Positions 1 to 9,002 of a DNA stretch of 64,000 bases are shown here, piece after piece. Position numbers and translations under genes: made by a program. The notes under the pieces were generated by a model that searched no databases, had not been told where the DNA came from, and saw only the letters and a list, made by a program, of their open reading frames with translations. Source of the DNA: Salinicola halophilus (GTDB taxonomy: Bacteria > Pseudomonadota > Gammaproteobacteria > Pseudomonadales > Halomonadaceae); the NCBI RefSeq assembly GCF_003206155.1, contig NZ_PZJV01000001.1, positions 344,990-408,989 on the forward strand, in the 5' to 3' direction. Position 1 is the first letter of the stretch; each line of letters begins with the position of its first letter.

Positions 1-3000
1 CGTGCCGAAGCACAGCGCCGAGGCGACGAAGAAGCGGCCGCTGAGCTGGATCGGCTCGGCGGCGATATCGGTCTCGCTCTCGAAGAGGAGACGCTACTTC
101 GGAGCCAGGGCGGCGACACGGCTGCGCTGCAGCCTCGTCTCGATGCGCTTGCGCAGCGCTACCGCGACGTAACGGCCCGCGTGATGGACAACGCGGCTCC
201 AAGCGCCAGCGACGCGAGGGCGGAAACAGAACCCCGACGCCCGGAGGCACCGAACCAGCCTGACAGTGAGGCCGAGACGACGCCACAACGCAGCCCGCGC
301 GAACGAAAGCTCGGCATCGACAACGACATCCGCGTCGCCGAGAAGGTCGGCGCCGATGAAGACGCGGTCAGGCTGCGCAACGCCAAGAGTCTCTTCGTGC
401 GGGCGATGGAGCAAGACGAGGCCGGCAACAGCGATATGGGCTCGCGCCTGCGCCAGCGCGGTCTCGACATTCACCGTGAAATCTACGGCGATCCCGAATC
501 GCTGATGCCGGAGCGGCCCTCATCTTTTCCGGTGCCGTACCAATTCGACGGCGACCTCGAGCCCGGCGGGCAGTATCCGGGGCGTCCCAATGCCCCGCGC
601 CAGCCCGACACCGTCGAAGGGACGCCCGATCAGCGGCTGCAGGAACCCGCACGACGGCTGCGCCAGGGCGATCAGGCGAGCGGTGATTCGCTGATCTACG
701 GCGACGGCCCGACGGTGCAGCGCGGCAACGCCGACACCGGTATGGATCAGCCCTTCGACCATGCGCGGACGACTGACACCACCCAGCAGGCCAAGCCGAG
801 CGGCTATGACCCGACCCAAGCCGCCGACACGCCCAAGCACCGGCGGCGCGTGCAAACCAGCGGCAAGCGCGCGCAGGCTTATCTGGCCGACAATACGCCG
901 GTGCCGGTTCGCTATCGCGCTATGGAGCTCGATGAGCTGACGCCGTCCAATAGCCCAGACGGAGAAGTGAACCCGAGCTTCCCATCTGAGCTGCAACCCC
1001 GCGACCGCACCGGCAAGAACAGCCAGGTCCAAGTGCGCAATATCGCCGCGCGTCTCAATCCCGAGCGGCTGGGTGAATCCAGCGACGCCGGCAGCGGCTC
1101 GCCGATCGTCGGCCCGGATGGCGTCGTCGAATCCGGCAACGGCCGCACGATGGGCATTGCGCAGGCATACCGCGGCGACACCCCGCAGGCGAAGCGGTAC
1201 CGGGACTTCGTGCGCACCCGTGCCGAAGACTTCGGTATTGATCCGGAAGTCGTCAACGGGATGCGCAATCCGGTACTGGTGCGCGAGCGAACCGGCAGCA
1301 TCGACCGCGCCGAGTTTGCCCGGCGTGCCAACGAGGCAGACGTCGCCAGCATGACGCCGTTCGAGCTGGCCGTATCTGACGCCGACCGGCTGAGCGTCGA
1401 TGACATGGCCGAATGGACAACCGACGAGGCCGGCGACCCGCTCGCCGCTTCGAACCGCGGCTTCACGCGCCGTTTCTCGCAGCGGATCGGCAACAACGAG
1501 GCAAGCCGATACCGCAGCCGCGACGGCCAGCCGACGCCCGAACTCGGTGAACGTATGCAGCGCGCTGTGTTCGCGAAGAGTTACGCCGATAACGCCGGCC
1601 GCCCCTCGCCGGACATGCTCGAGATGGTCACCGAGCGCCAAGGCCACCTGCGCAATCTGAAGCTTGGCCTTCAAGTGGCGGCGCCGGACTTCGCCGTCGC
1701 GCGCGAGTACGGCGGCGGCGAGGCGACCGGCATGGTCGATACCGTCGTGGACGCCGTACGCATCGTGCGTCAGGCGCGATCGTCGGGCATGCCTGTGCGC
1801 GATCTCGTCAGCCAGAGCGACGCTTTCGACGCACCGGTGCCGCGCGATACCGCCGCGCTGGCGATGTTCATCGCCAACAACGCGCGCAGTCGCAAGGGGC
1901 TGTCCGACGCGCTGTCCATGATCGCCACCGCCACGCGAAGCCGCGCCGAAACCAGCCGCAACGGTGCGCTGTTCGGCGACTCGGTCACCAATGAGGACAT
2001 CACCAATGCAGCAACGCGAGAAGATCCGGCTCAGACGAACGACGGAGAACCCGGCATTGACGGAGACACTGCGCGAGGGAATCTCGAAGGCGCAGGCCAG
2101 GCGCCCCGGGGAAAAGCAGTTGATCGTCCCGAACCTGCTGCGACGGAAGAAGGGCAAGTAGGCGATGACTCGCTGCTCACCACCTACGACGAGCAGGATC
2201 TCGCCGACATCGAGCAGCGCCAGCAGCGCGCCGAGCAGGAAGACACCCTGCAGCGCGAAGGCGTCGAAGCGCGGGCTCGGGCCGACGCCGAGGCGAACGA
2301 CTTCGGGCTCACGGGCAGCGATCGCACGGCGGATGTGGCGGCAGCACGCGGACAACGAGAGCTTGGCGAGGAAGGGCAGTCCAACGATCAGGCGCCGACA
2401 GCGAAACGCCGTAACCAACCGCTTGAGTACACCGGCTATTCGGGCGAGCCGCGCAGCGTCCGAAGCTACACGGAAATCGGAGACTATCGCATCGCTAAGG
2501 TGCACGACGGTCTGCATGAAGTGATCGACTCGGGGGGCCAGGCGATCAGCCAGCGGGCCGGCCCCAACGGCGCCATCAAGTATGCACAGGAGCGCGTCAA
2601 GGATGGCCAGGGCGCGACTACAGCGACAGAAACGAGCGAGCCGAACTTCGAAGCCGAGCCCTTGCTTCGCCGCGACGGCTCTCCGTTTCAGACTGCGCGG
2701 CAGGCCGAGATCAGCAAAGTGGCCAGGGACGCCGAGCGGGAAGGCAAGCCGGTCGAGATCGTGCCCGTGGGTGATGGCTTTGGCGTCCGAATTCCTGACA
2801 CGAGCGCGGCGCAGAGCTACTCCCAGCGAAGGGGTGGTGGCCGGATGCCGGGGGCGCCGAAAGCCGATTCGGTAAACCAGGCACTCAAAGGGCAGAGACT
2901 TGGTAATGTCCGTGTGGTGGACTCGCCCGCCGAGCTTCCTCGTTCTGCCATCGATCGCATGGATCGTGATCGCATCTCGCCCGCAGACGTCCGCGGCGTC

Positions 3001-6000
3001 TATAGCGATGGCAGTGTCTATGTAGTGGCCGGGCACCACGCTAACGTCGACGACGCCGTGCGTACCGCGCTTCATGAGTCGGTCGGGCACCGAGGGATTC
3101 GTGGCGTGTTGGGCGATCAGCTCGATCCGATCATGGATCAGGTCTACGAGAGTCACCAGAAGACGGCCGATGGCCGTAGCAACCTCGAGGCCATTGCGCG
3201 CGACTATCCGTTCGCCAATCGGGACACGGCGGCGGGGCGGCGGGTCATTGCGGAGGAACTCGTCGCCAACTACCTCGATGGCAGCTTCGGCCGCCCGGCG
3301 ATGCATCACAAGCTCGTGTCCAAGGTTCGCGAGATCCTGCGCAAGATGTTTCCCAGCATCCGCTGGACGACCCGCGATATTCAGGCGCTCGGCGAGCGTT
3401 CCCGCGGTTGGCTGCGCCGTCAGGACACACAGCCCGGCACCCGTGAGCAAAGGTACAGCGTGGCGACCGGGGATGCGGCAGATGCAGCGACCCATGACTA
3501 CAGCGATGACTCCGCGGGATTCGCCATCCCTGATGAGACGCTTCGCGAGCGCGCCATTCGCAAGATGCAGGACAAGATGGGCCGTCTCAAGAAGACGGTC
3601 GAGTCCATCAATGCCCGCGGGGGCCGCGTCACCGACGAGAACAACGCCTACCTGGCTGAAGAGCTGTTCCACGGCAAGATCGAGAACGACCTTCGGCAGA
3701 TGCGCGAGACCTACGTCGAGCCATTGGCGAAGAAGCTCAGTGACTACGACATCACGCAGGAGCAGCTCGACAACTACCTCTACGCGCGGCACGCGCCAGA
3801 ACGAAACGCAGTGATCGCCCAGCGCAACGCCGATATGCCGGACGGTGGCTCCGGCATGACCAATGCCGATGCCGCGCAGATTCTTGATGAGGTGCAGGAC
3901 AGCGGGAAGCGGGCGCAGTACGACGAAGCCGCCGCTCTTGTGTACGGCATGCTGCGCGAAAGCCGAGAGGCTATGCGGCGCGGCGGCCTGGCGACTGACG
4001 AAATGCTCAACGACTGGGAATCCGCCTATCAGAACTACGTGCCGCTGAAGGGCAATCCGAAGGGCGAGGCGTCCGGCGGCGGGGCTGGCCAGGGCTACAA
4101 CATCGGCGGCAAGGAATCGAAGATAGCCGGCGGTCGCCGCTCGCGTGCTGAGTCGCCATCGTCTCACGCGATCATTGACGCCACGCAATCGCTGGTGCGC
4201 AAGCGCAAGAACGAGGTTGGCAACGCCATGCTGAGCTTCGTGACGGACAACCCCGACCCGAATCTCTGGCAGGTATTCACCGAAGGCTCACCGGACACGG
4301 AGCGGCGCCCGGTCGAGGTCAGCGACGGGCAGGGCGGGAAACGCATCGAGGTTCGTGATCAGCCGGTCCCGATGCACATGAGCGACAAGTACTTCGCCAC
4401 CAAGCGAGCCGGCCGGACCTACTACATCAAGATCGAAGACCCGCTGCTAATGCGGGCGATGAAGAACCTTGGGCCCGAAGACAACAATTCGCTCATTCGT
4501 GCGGCGGCGAGCACCGTGCGGGTGATGTCCGCGCTCAATACCAGCTATAACCCCGAGTTCATGCTGACCAACTTCGCACGCGACGTTCAGACCGCGATCT
4601 TGAATCTGAACGCCGAGCAGACGCGCGAGGACGGCAAGGCGAAGGGCAAGCAGATCGCGGCGCAGACGGCGCGGGATGTCGGCACGTCCATGCGAGCCGT
4701 GCATGCGTCGCTACGCGGGAAGCGCCTCACCGGAAAACACGCGGAATGGCAGCGCTACTTCGATGAGTTCCAGGCAGACGGTGCCAAGACCGGCTGGTAC
4801 GACATGAAGGACATCGAAGGACAGGCGAAAGACATTCGCCGGCTGATGACGATGTCGGGCAACTCAACGGCGGGCCGGTCGCTGCGCTACGGGCGCGCGG
4901 TCAGCAAGTTCGTGGAAGACGCCAACTCGGCGGTCGAGAACGCGGTGCGCCTCTCCGCCTATACCAACGCTCGCAAAGCCGGCATCACCCGAGAGCAGGC
5001 GGCCAGCTTGGCCAAGAACATGACGGTCAACTTCAATCGCCGCGGCGAGGTCGGTACGGCGCTGAACTCGGCCTACATGTTCGCCAACGCCTCGATTCAG
5101 GGGACGGCCAACTTCGTGCGCACGATGGGGCGGATGCGCGGGCCGGAATATGGCAAAGGCTGGGGGCGGCTCAACACGGCGCAAAAGCTCGCGGTCGCCA
5201 TGACGGCAGGCGGCTTCGCGCTGGCGCAGCTCAACCGCTGGGCGTCGGAGGAAGACGACGACGGCGTGTTGTTCTGGGACAAAATCCCCGACTACGTGAA
5301 GGAACGAAACATCATTCTGATGTCCAGCCTCTGGGGTGGAGACGGCAAGGACTACGTCAAGATCCCGCTGCCTTACGGCTACAACATTTTCTCCGTGCTT
5401 GGAACCCAGGCGGAGGCTGTCGTTAGCGGCAAGAAGTCGCTTGGAGAAGCTTCTAAGAACTTCGGCTTGGCCGCTGTCGGCTCTTTCTCCCCGATCGGCT
5501 TCGAGGATGGCGACAGCGCATGGGGGCTAATTGGTAAAAACGCCGCTCCTTCAATAGTTCGACCCGTCGCGCAGCTGATGGATAACTCGGACTTCGCCGG
5601 CCGGATGATCTATCAAGAGGGCAACCCCTACGCTACGCCCAAGCCGGAAAGCTCGAAGTCGTTCAAATCTACGCCGGAGCCCTACAAGCAGTTCGCTGAG
5701 TTCATGAACCGCGTTACCGGCGGGTCTCAGTTCCGTAGCGGCGCGATCGACGTGAATCCGGACGTGATGCAGCACATCGTCAACTTCTACGGCGGCGGGG
5801 CATGGAGCTTCGGCGACAAGGTCGTCAACTACGCAACCGAGACGGCACAGGGTAATGAAGTGCAGCGCGGCAAGATTCCCTTCGCGGGTCGCTTCATCAA
5901 CGAGATCACTCCTTACGCCGACCAGAGCAAGTTCTACGAGCGGTATAACGAGCTCGGCCAGTTCAACGCAGAGTTCGAGAACTCCCCGCCCGAGCACGCC

Positions 6001-6225
6001 CGCGAGTTCTACCAGGCCAACCGGGAGAAGGTCGCGCTATTTCCCCATGCCCAGGCCGTCAGGGATACGCTGACGGAGCTTCGCGACATCAAAGAGGTGA
6101 TCGAGGCCAGCAACCAGATCAGCAAGGAGGAGAAGGAGAAGCGCATAGAAGGCGTCGAGGCGCGCATGAAAGAGCAGGTGGATCGTTTCAACCGCGCTTA
6201 TAATGAGGCGGAAATTGCTAACTAA
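1..6225 (+). CDS. Giant phage polyvalent protein (ParB-like, zincin-like, LPD38-like), 5' end outside window
   Basis: The reading frame is open from base 1, so the first ATG seen (181) is internal and the gene starts upstream. At least 2074 residues are present. Counting from base 1: residues about 330-500 look like the DdrB-like ParB domain (SGNGRTMGIAQAY at 378). Around 770 lies LTGSDRTADVAAARGQ, a phrase I associate with ends of phage polyvalent domains. A zincin-like HESVGH motif sits at 1025-1030. From about 1480 to 1900 is an LPD38-like region (LTNFARDVQTA at 1522). Residues 590-900 are low complexity and charged. In tailed phages, proteins of this kind are thought to enter the cell with the DNA and counter host defences; that role is inferred here. 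The 3' end overlaps the convergent neighbour by 4 bp. Confidence 0.85.
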   Translation, partial: RAEAQRRGDEEAAAELDRLGGDIGLALEEETLLRSQGGDTAALQPRLDALAQRYRDVTARVMDNAAPSASDARAETEPRRPEAPNQPDSEAETTPQRSPRERKLGIDNDIRVAEKVGADEDAVRLRNAKSLFVRAMEQDEAGNSDMGSRLRQRGLDIHREIYGDPESLMPERPSSFPVPYQFDGDLEPGGQYPGRPNAPRQPDTVEGTPDQRLQEPARRLRQGDQASGDSLIYGDGPTVQRGNADTGMDQPFDHARTTDTTQQAKPSGYDPTQAADTPKHRRRVQTSGKRAQAYLADNTPVPVRYRAMELDELTPSNSPDGEVNPSFPSELQPRDRTGKNSQVQVRNIAARLNPERLGESSDAGSGSPIVGPDGVVESGNGRTMGIAQAYRGDTPQAKRYRDFVRTRAEDFGIDPEVVNGMRNPVLVRERTGSIDRAEFARRANEADVASMTPFELAVSDADRLSVDDMAEWTTDEAGDPLAASNRGFTRRFSQRIGNNEASRYRSRDGQPTPELGERMQRAVFAKSYADNAGRPSPDMLEMVTERQGHLRNLKLGLQVAAPDFAVAREYGGGEATGMVDTVVDAVRIVRQARSSGMPVRDLVSQSDAFDAPVPRDTAALAMFIANNARSRKGLSDALSMIATATRSRAETSRNGALFGDSVTNEDITNAATREDPAQTNDGEPGIDGDTARGNLEGAGQAPRGKAVDRPEPAATEEGQVGDDSLLTTYDEQDLADIEQRQQRAEQEDTLQREGVEARARADAEANDFGLTGSDRTADVAAARGQRELGEEGQSNDQAPTAKRRNQPLEYTGYSGEPRSVRSYTEIGDYRIAKVHDGLHEVIDSGGQAISQRAGPNGAIKYAQERVKDGQGATTATETSEPNFEAEPLLRRDGSPFQTARQAEISKVARDAEREGKPVEIVPVGDGFGVRIPDTSAAQSYSQRRGGGRMPGAPKADSVNQALKGQRLGNVRVVDSPAELPRSAIDRMDRDRISPADVRGVYSDGSVYVVAGHHANVDDAVRTALHESVGHRGIRGVLGDQLDPIMDQVYESHQKTADGRSNLEAIARDYPFANRDTAAGRRVIAEELVANYLDGSFGRPAMHHKLVSKVREILRKMFPSIRWTTRDIQALGERSRGWLRRQDTQPGTREQRYSVATGDAADAATHDYSDDSAGFAIPDETLRERAIRKMQDKMGRLKKTVESINARGGRVTDENNAYLAEELFHGKIENDLRQMRETYVEPLAKKLSDYDITQEQLDNYLYARHAPERNAVIAQRNADMPDGGSGMTNADAAQILDEVQDSGKRAQYDEAAALVYGMLRESREAMRRGGLATDEMLNDWESAYQNYVPLKGNPKGEASGGGAGQGYNIGGKESKIAGGRRSRAESPSSHAIIDATQSLVRKRKNEVGNAMLSFVTDNPDPNLWQVFTEGSPDTERRPVEVSDGQGGKRIEVRDQPVPMHMSDKYFATKRAGRTYYIKIEDPLLMRAMKNLGPEDNNSLIRAAASTVRVMSALNTSYNPEFMLTNFARDVQTAILNLNAEQTREDGKAKGKQIAAQTARDVGTSMRAVHASLRGKRLTGKHAEWQRYFDEFQADGAKTGWYDMKDIEGQAKDIRRLMTMSGNSTAGRSLRYGRAVSKFVEDANSAVENAVRLSAYTNARKAGITREQAASLAKNMTVNFNRRGEVGTALNSAYMFANASIQGTANFVRTMGRMRGPEYGKGWGRLNTAQKLAVAMTAGGFALAQLNRWASEEDDDGVLFWDKIPDYVKERNIILMSSLWGGDGKDYVKIPLPYGYNIFSVLGTQAEAVVSGKKSLGEASKNFGLAAVGSFSPIGFEDGDSAWGLIGKNAAPSIVRPVAQLMDNSDFAGRMIYQEGNPYATPKPESSKSFKSTPEPYKQFAEFMNRVTGGSQFRSGAIDVNPDVMQHIVNFYGGGAWSFGDKVVNYATETAQGNEVQRGKIPFAGRFINEITPYADQSKFYERYNELGQFNAEFENSPPEHAREFYQANREKVALFPHAQAVRDTLTELRDIKEVIEASNQISKEEKEKRIEGVEARMKEQVDRFNRAYNEAEIAN

Positions 6226-6695
6226 TCAGTTGTATTGGCAGGGGCCGTAATACTGCTTTGGGTGCGCTCCATGAAGTCCTCACGCACTTCAACGGAAAAC
6301 TCGGCGCGGTGCTCTTCAGGGATTCTAGGGGCTATTATCCACTCGAAATAACTCGATCTTATCAACTCTTTTTCATTCCGGGTGGCGGATTTGAAGGGCT
6401 CTGACGTCACCACGTCATCCCATCGCGGAAAGCTTGAAGCGATTTCGTTACTATGGGATTCTTTTTGCTGGCTCGTTTCTCGCGGTTCACCGTGAACAGT
6501 TGTTCCATGTGAGCGTGCGCATGCGTGCAAAATTTGATAGACCGCGGCCTCGGTCTTAACATGCGAGGTTCGTTCTAGTATGCATTTATTGAAACCCTCA
6601 GGGTCGTAACCTGTAGCGGCTGAAGGGACTGCAATTGGCAGAGATAAAAGGAGTGCAAAAACTTTGCAGTAATTTCTATTCACTTTTGAGCTCAT
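6222..6695 (-). CDS. Small secreted protein, possible prophage cargo
   Basis: 157 residues. The N-terminus is a plausible Sec signal peptide (basic NRNYCK, then VFALLLSLPIAVPSAATG), so the product is probably periplasmic. The first mature part has two cysteines in a short helical segment (KCILERTSHVKTEAAVYQ, then HACARSH). After a Ser/Glu-rich linker, residues about 95-140 contain a W-(x)2-V...F...R-S-S-Y-F-E-W-I-I-A-P pattern like a motif repeated in phage tail-end and virion proteins (W..V..S..F......R..YF...VAP). No enzyme motif is visible. The gene is clearly AT-richer than its surroundings, reads opposite to the polyvalent gene and overlaps its stop by 4 bp. No good ribosome binding site is seen. 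Function unknown; a phage moron is the best guess. Confidence 0.6.
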   Translation of the reverse strand: MSSKVNRNYCKVFALLLSLPIAVPSAATGYDPEGFNKCILERTSHVKTEAAVYQILHACARSHGTTVHGEPRETSQQKESHSNEIASSFPRWDDVVTSEPFKSATRNEKELIRSSYFEWIIAPRIPEEHRAEFSVEVREDFMERTQSSITAPANTTD

Positions 6696-6755
6696 GTCTA
6701 ACTGATGAATTAGATGTCTGTTAATTTAAGGGTTGATACAAAAATGAGAACTCTT

Positions 6756-7496
6756 TCACTTATAGTGGTGTTGCTGCTTAGGGTGTATCTGTACTGTTTT
6801 GGGATAGTGCACTCGGTGGCATGCAAATGGGCCGCACTCCTCTTCGAAACTTTTGAAAAAAGAGATAACGCTATCGTCTGATGGCTCCTTAGGCAGGAAG
6901 TTATAGCCACGTGGCGGGTCTCCATATATCAGCCTTCCTGATATAACGGCTTGTTTTGTTTCTCCTTGGTCAATATAGTCCACGATATAATCCACTTTCT
7001 CAGTCAGCATTATTCCATTAAAAACATGCTTTTCAATCGAAGCCTTTTTATACCGCCTAATTGATGAGCGTTGCTTGGGAGGCTTGCATTTAACTATGCA
7101 TGATCCGGTATTAAGGGCAATGGTTGTGTTTTCTATAGAATAGTCTGGGCGAAAAGGGTGACCGTCAATGCGAATATCTGAAAAATCCTCAGTTTCAATA
7201 TTCAAGACATCGTATGGCGAAATGGTCGTCGGCTCTGTAGCTGAATAGAGTGTGATAATGATTTCACCATTAACTATTACATAGATTTCTCGAATTGGAA
7301 CGTGGTTGTCTTTCTTGTTGTACAGTGCAATTTTCGATATTCTAGTATTGCCGTAAGTGCTAGAGCTGATGGTGTATATCGCAGTTACAGAGATTCTTAT
7401 TTTTCTTATCCCCAGCCATATAGCTATTATTGACGCTATCGCTATAAGGATTGAGTTGGAGAGCTCAATCGGGTTTTTTGTGAATTCGCTTAACAT
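6756..7496 (-). CDS. Membrane-anchored hypothetical protein, AT-rich
   Basis: 246 residues. A single membrane segment lies near the N-terminus (residues about 12-30, SILIAIASIIAIWLGI), followed by a predicted soluble, beta-rich domain with many Ile, Thr and Tyr residues and a basic patch near residue 145 (KCKPPKQRSSIRRYKK). No catalytic motif was recognised. Codon use is strikingly AT-rich for this genome, which suggests recent transfer. A near-consensus sigma70 promoter lies just upstream, so the gene is probably expressed on its own from within the element. It is in the same orientation as the small secreted gene, 60 bp downstream. Function unknown; a lysogenic-conversion or anti-phage cargo role is possible but unsupported by homology here. 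Confidence 0.6.
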   Translation of the reverse strand: MLSEFTKNPIELSNSILIAIASIIAIWLGIRKIRISVTAIYTISSSTYGNTRISKIALYNKKDNHVPIREIYVIVNGEIIITLYSATEPTTISPYDVLNIETEDFSDIRIDGHPFRPDYSIENTTIALNTGSCIVKCKPPKQRSSIRRYKKASIEKHVFNGIMLTEKVDYIVDYIDQGETKQAVISGRLIYGDPPRGYNFLPKEPSDDSVISFFKSFEEECGPFACHRVHYPKTVQIHPKQQHHYK

Positions 7497-7530
7497 GGCA
7501 ATCTCTTTATTTTATGACAAAACGATTAAG

Positions 7531-7560
7531 ATTTTATTGTTTTTCTTGCAAGTGGGTCAA
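7531..7560 (-). promoter_or_regulatory. Strong sigma70-like promoter for the AT-rich membrane gene
   Basis: Reading the minus strand, TTGACC (7560-7555) is followed by an 18-bp spacer and TAAAAT (7536-7531). Each hexamer matches the consensus at five of six positions. Transcription would begin near 7524, giving a leader of roughly 28 bases with AAAGAGA ahead of the ATG at 7496. Confidence 0.6.
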
Positions 7561-7722
7561 GGTTGTAATCTTGAGGGCTAGTGTCAATGACGATTAGCGT
7601 TAAGGTATAGTCTAGCGTTCGCAGACATCGATCGCGAGGGCCGTACGATGGATCAACATGTAGAAGCATTGTCGACGCTGCGATAGATTGACGGCCGTCA
7701 AACGTTTGAATCGGATGGTCTC

Positions 7723-8799
7723 ATGCCTTATCGAGTTATACGCGCAATAGCACCCATTGCCTTGTTGATGTTCTCTTCCTCTGCCTCGGCCGACATGACG
7801 ATCGGCAGTTGGAACCTCCTTCACCTCGGCTGGAACAACGGCAAGCGCATCGACGCTGTCGCCGACGTGGCGCGTGGCGCCGACCTCTGGGCTCTGCAGG
7901 AGGTGATGAGCGACGACGCAGTGAGCGATCTCGAGCACGAGCTCGAACGGCAGACTGGCGAAGGTTGGTCCTCGATGACGTCCAATGCTGTTGGCCGCAG
8001 CTCGTATACCGAGAGCTATGCGTTCGTTTGGCGCGACAGCGCGGTCGACTATACCCAGGGCGCAGTGAGCTATCTCGATAGCGCCGACAACTTCGCTCGG
8101 GAGCCGTACCTCGCTGAATTCCGGGACAGGGACAACGGCGACACCGTCTCGATCGCCACGGTGCACATCACCTACGGCGACGGCCGGTCCGATCGCACTC
8201 CAGAGATACGCGACCTGGCGGGAATCTGGGAATGGATGCACGACGTCTACCCGGGTAGCGATCGCCTCATCACCGGAGACTTCAACATGCCGCCCACCGA
8301 TGCGTCATGGACGCCACTGCGTGACGCTGGCGCCCGGCCGGCGATCACCAGTGGCGCAACCACGCTCAGCGAGTCCGACGGCGTCTACTCAAGCCTCTAC
8401 GACAACTTCTGGTTCGATCCCGACGCGCTCGACGTGGGTGCTACCGGCATCGTTCGTTTTCCGCAGATGCTGGGTATCGATCACGTCACAGCTCGCGACA
8501 TCGTTTCTGATCATGCACCGATCTACCTATCGACCGGCAACGCTCAAGCGGGATTCAGCGAAGTCGAGGAGATGAATGATGTCACCGACGAGTCGTCGAG
8601 CGGCTCGGCGTGCATCGACTTGAACACGGCTTCCGCGGAGAGGCTGGACGCGCTACCGAATATAGGGCCAGCGCGAGCGCACGACATCATCGATGGCCGT
8701 CCCTGGAGGAATGCTGGCGACTTGACACGCATCAGCGGTATTGGGTCGGCCCGAGCCAGCCAAATCACCGACAGCGGACTGCTCTGCTCGACGCTCTAG
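7723..8799 (+). CDS. Secreted endonuclease/exonuclease/phosphatase-family nuclease with C-terminal HhH domain
   Basis: 358 residues. A signal peptide (residues 1-23, ending SSSASA) predicts export. Residues about 25-275 form a DNase I-like EEP domain: SWNLLHLGW near the start, WALQEV with the metal-binding Glu, [16 protein letters not shown] and the terminal SDHAPI with the catalytic Asp-His pair. All the usual active-site residues appear present. Residues about 298-355 are a ComEA-like helix-hairpin-helix DNA-binding unit ([20 protein letters not shown]). The product is therefore probably a periplasmic or extracellular DNase. The gene lies between the AT-rich accessory genes and prfC, with normal GC content. 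It may belong to the element or be a resident gene at its edge. Confidence 0.8.
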   Translation: MPYRVIRAIAPIALLMFSSSASADMTIGSWNLLHLGWNNGKRIDAVADVARGADLWALQEVMSDDAVSDLEHELERQTGEGWSSMTSNAVGRSSYTESYAFVWRDSAVDYTQGAVSYLDSADNFAREPYLAEFRDRDNGDTVSIATVHITYGDGRSDRTPEIRDLAGIWEWMHDVYPGSDRLITGDFNMPPTDASWTPLRDAGARPAITSGATTLSESDGVYSSLYDNFWFDPDALDVGATGIVRFPQMLGIDHVTARDIVSDHAPIYLSTGNAQAGFSEVEEMNDVTDESSSGSACIDLNTASAERLDALPNIGPARAHDIIDGRPWRNAGDLTRISGIGSARASQITDSGLLCSTL

Positions 8800-8965
8800 C
8801 CAAAGAGATAGACGCGCTCTCGACTCGGTGCGCTTGGAGTACCGCTACTTGTCGTGGCGTTCGAGCGTCGGCCCCATACCAGAAGGGTGAGACGACAACC
8901 TTTCGGCCTGCGAGTACAATTCCGCCGTCCTTTCAAAACCGCCGGCCGCCATCACTTTTCGATTT

Positions 8966-8985
8966 GGGTACAAGGTCGGGTACAA
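8966..8985. repeat. Paired GGGTACAA direct repeats beside prfC
   Basis: Two copies of GGGTACAA (8966-8973 and 8978-8985) repeat with a 12-bp period and end 17 bp before the prfC ATG. Repeats of this kind are typical of integrase arm sites at element ends. The assignment is by resemblance only. Confidence 0.35.
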
Positions 8986-9002
8986 AAGCGAGATTCAATC
9001 GT

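Larger units (their letters stand above)
1..8985. mobile_element. Right part of a putative prophage or integrative element ending beside prfC
   Basis: This region holds a giant phage-type polyvalent gene, two markedly AT-rich small genes with no evident housekeeping role, and a secreted nuclease. From prfC onward the content is conserved chromosomal core. The proposed edge is a pair of GGGTACAA direct repeats 18 bp upstream of the prfC start; short GGGTA-type repeats resemble arm-type sites of tyrosine integrases. The 5' end of prfC is the known integration site of SXT/R391 elements. The left end, an integrase and the second att copy lie outside the window, so the extent is inferred. The edge could instead lie near 7.6 kb, where base composition returns to GC-rich. 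Confidence 0.45.

Noticed and set aside
1964-2161. Basic 65-codon frame within the phage gene (+2 frame)
   Set aside because: Lies in the low-complexity part of the polyvalent gene with no ribosome binding site; the main frame stays open and keeps phage motifs on both sides.
520-4188. 1222-codon open frame antisense to the phage polyvalent gene
   Set aside because: It mirrors the codon structure of the plus-strand gene; the translation lacks recognisable domains and is Arg/Ala/Val-rich as expected for a GC-rich shadow frame.
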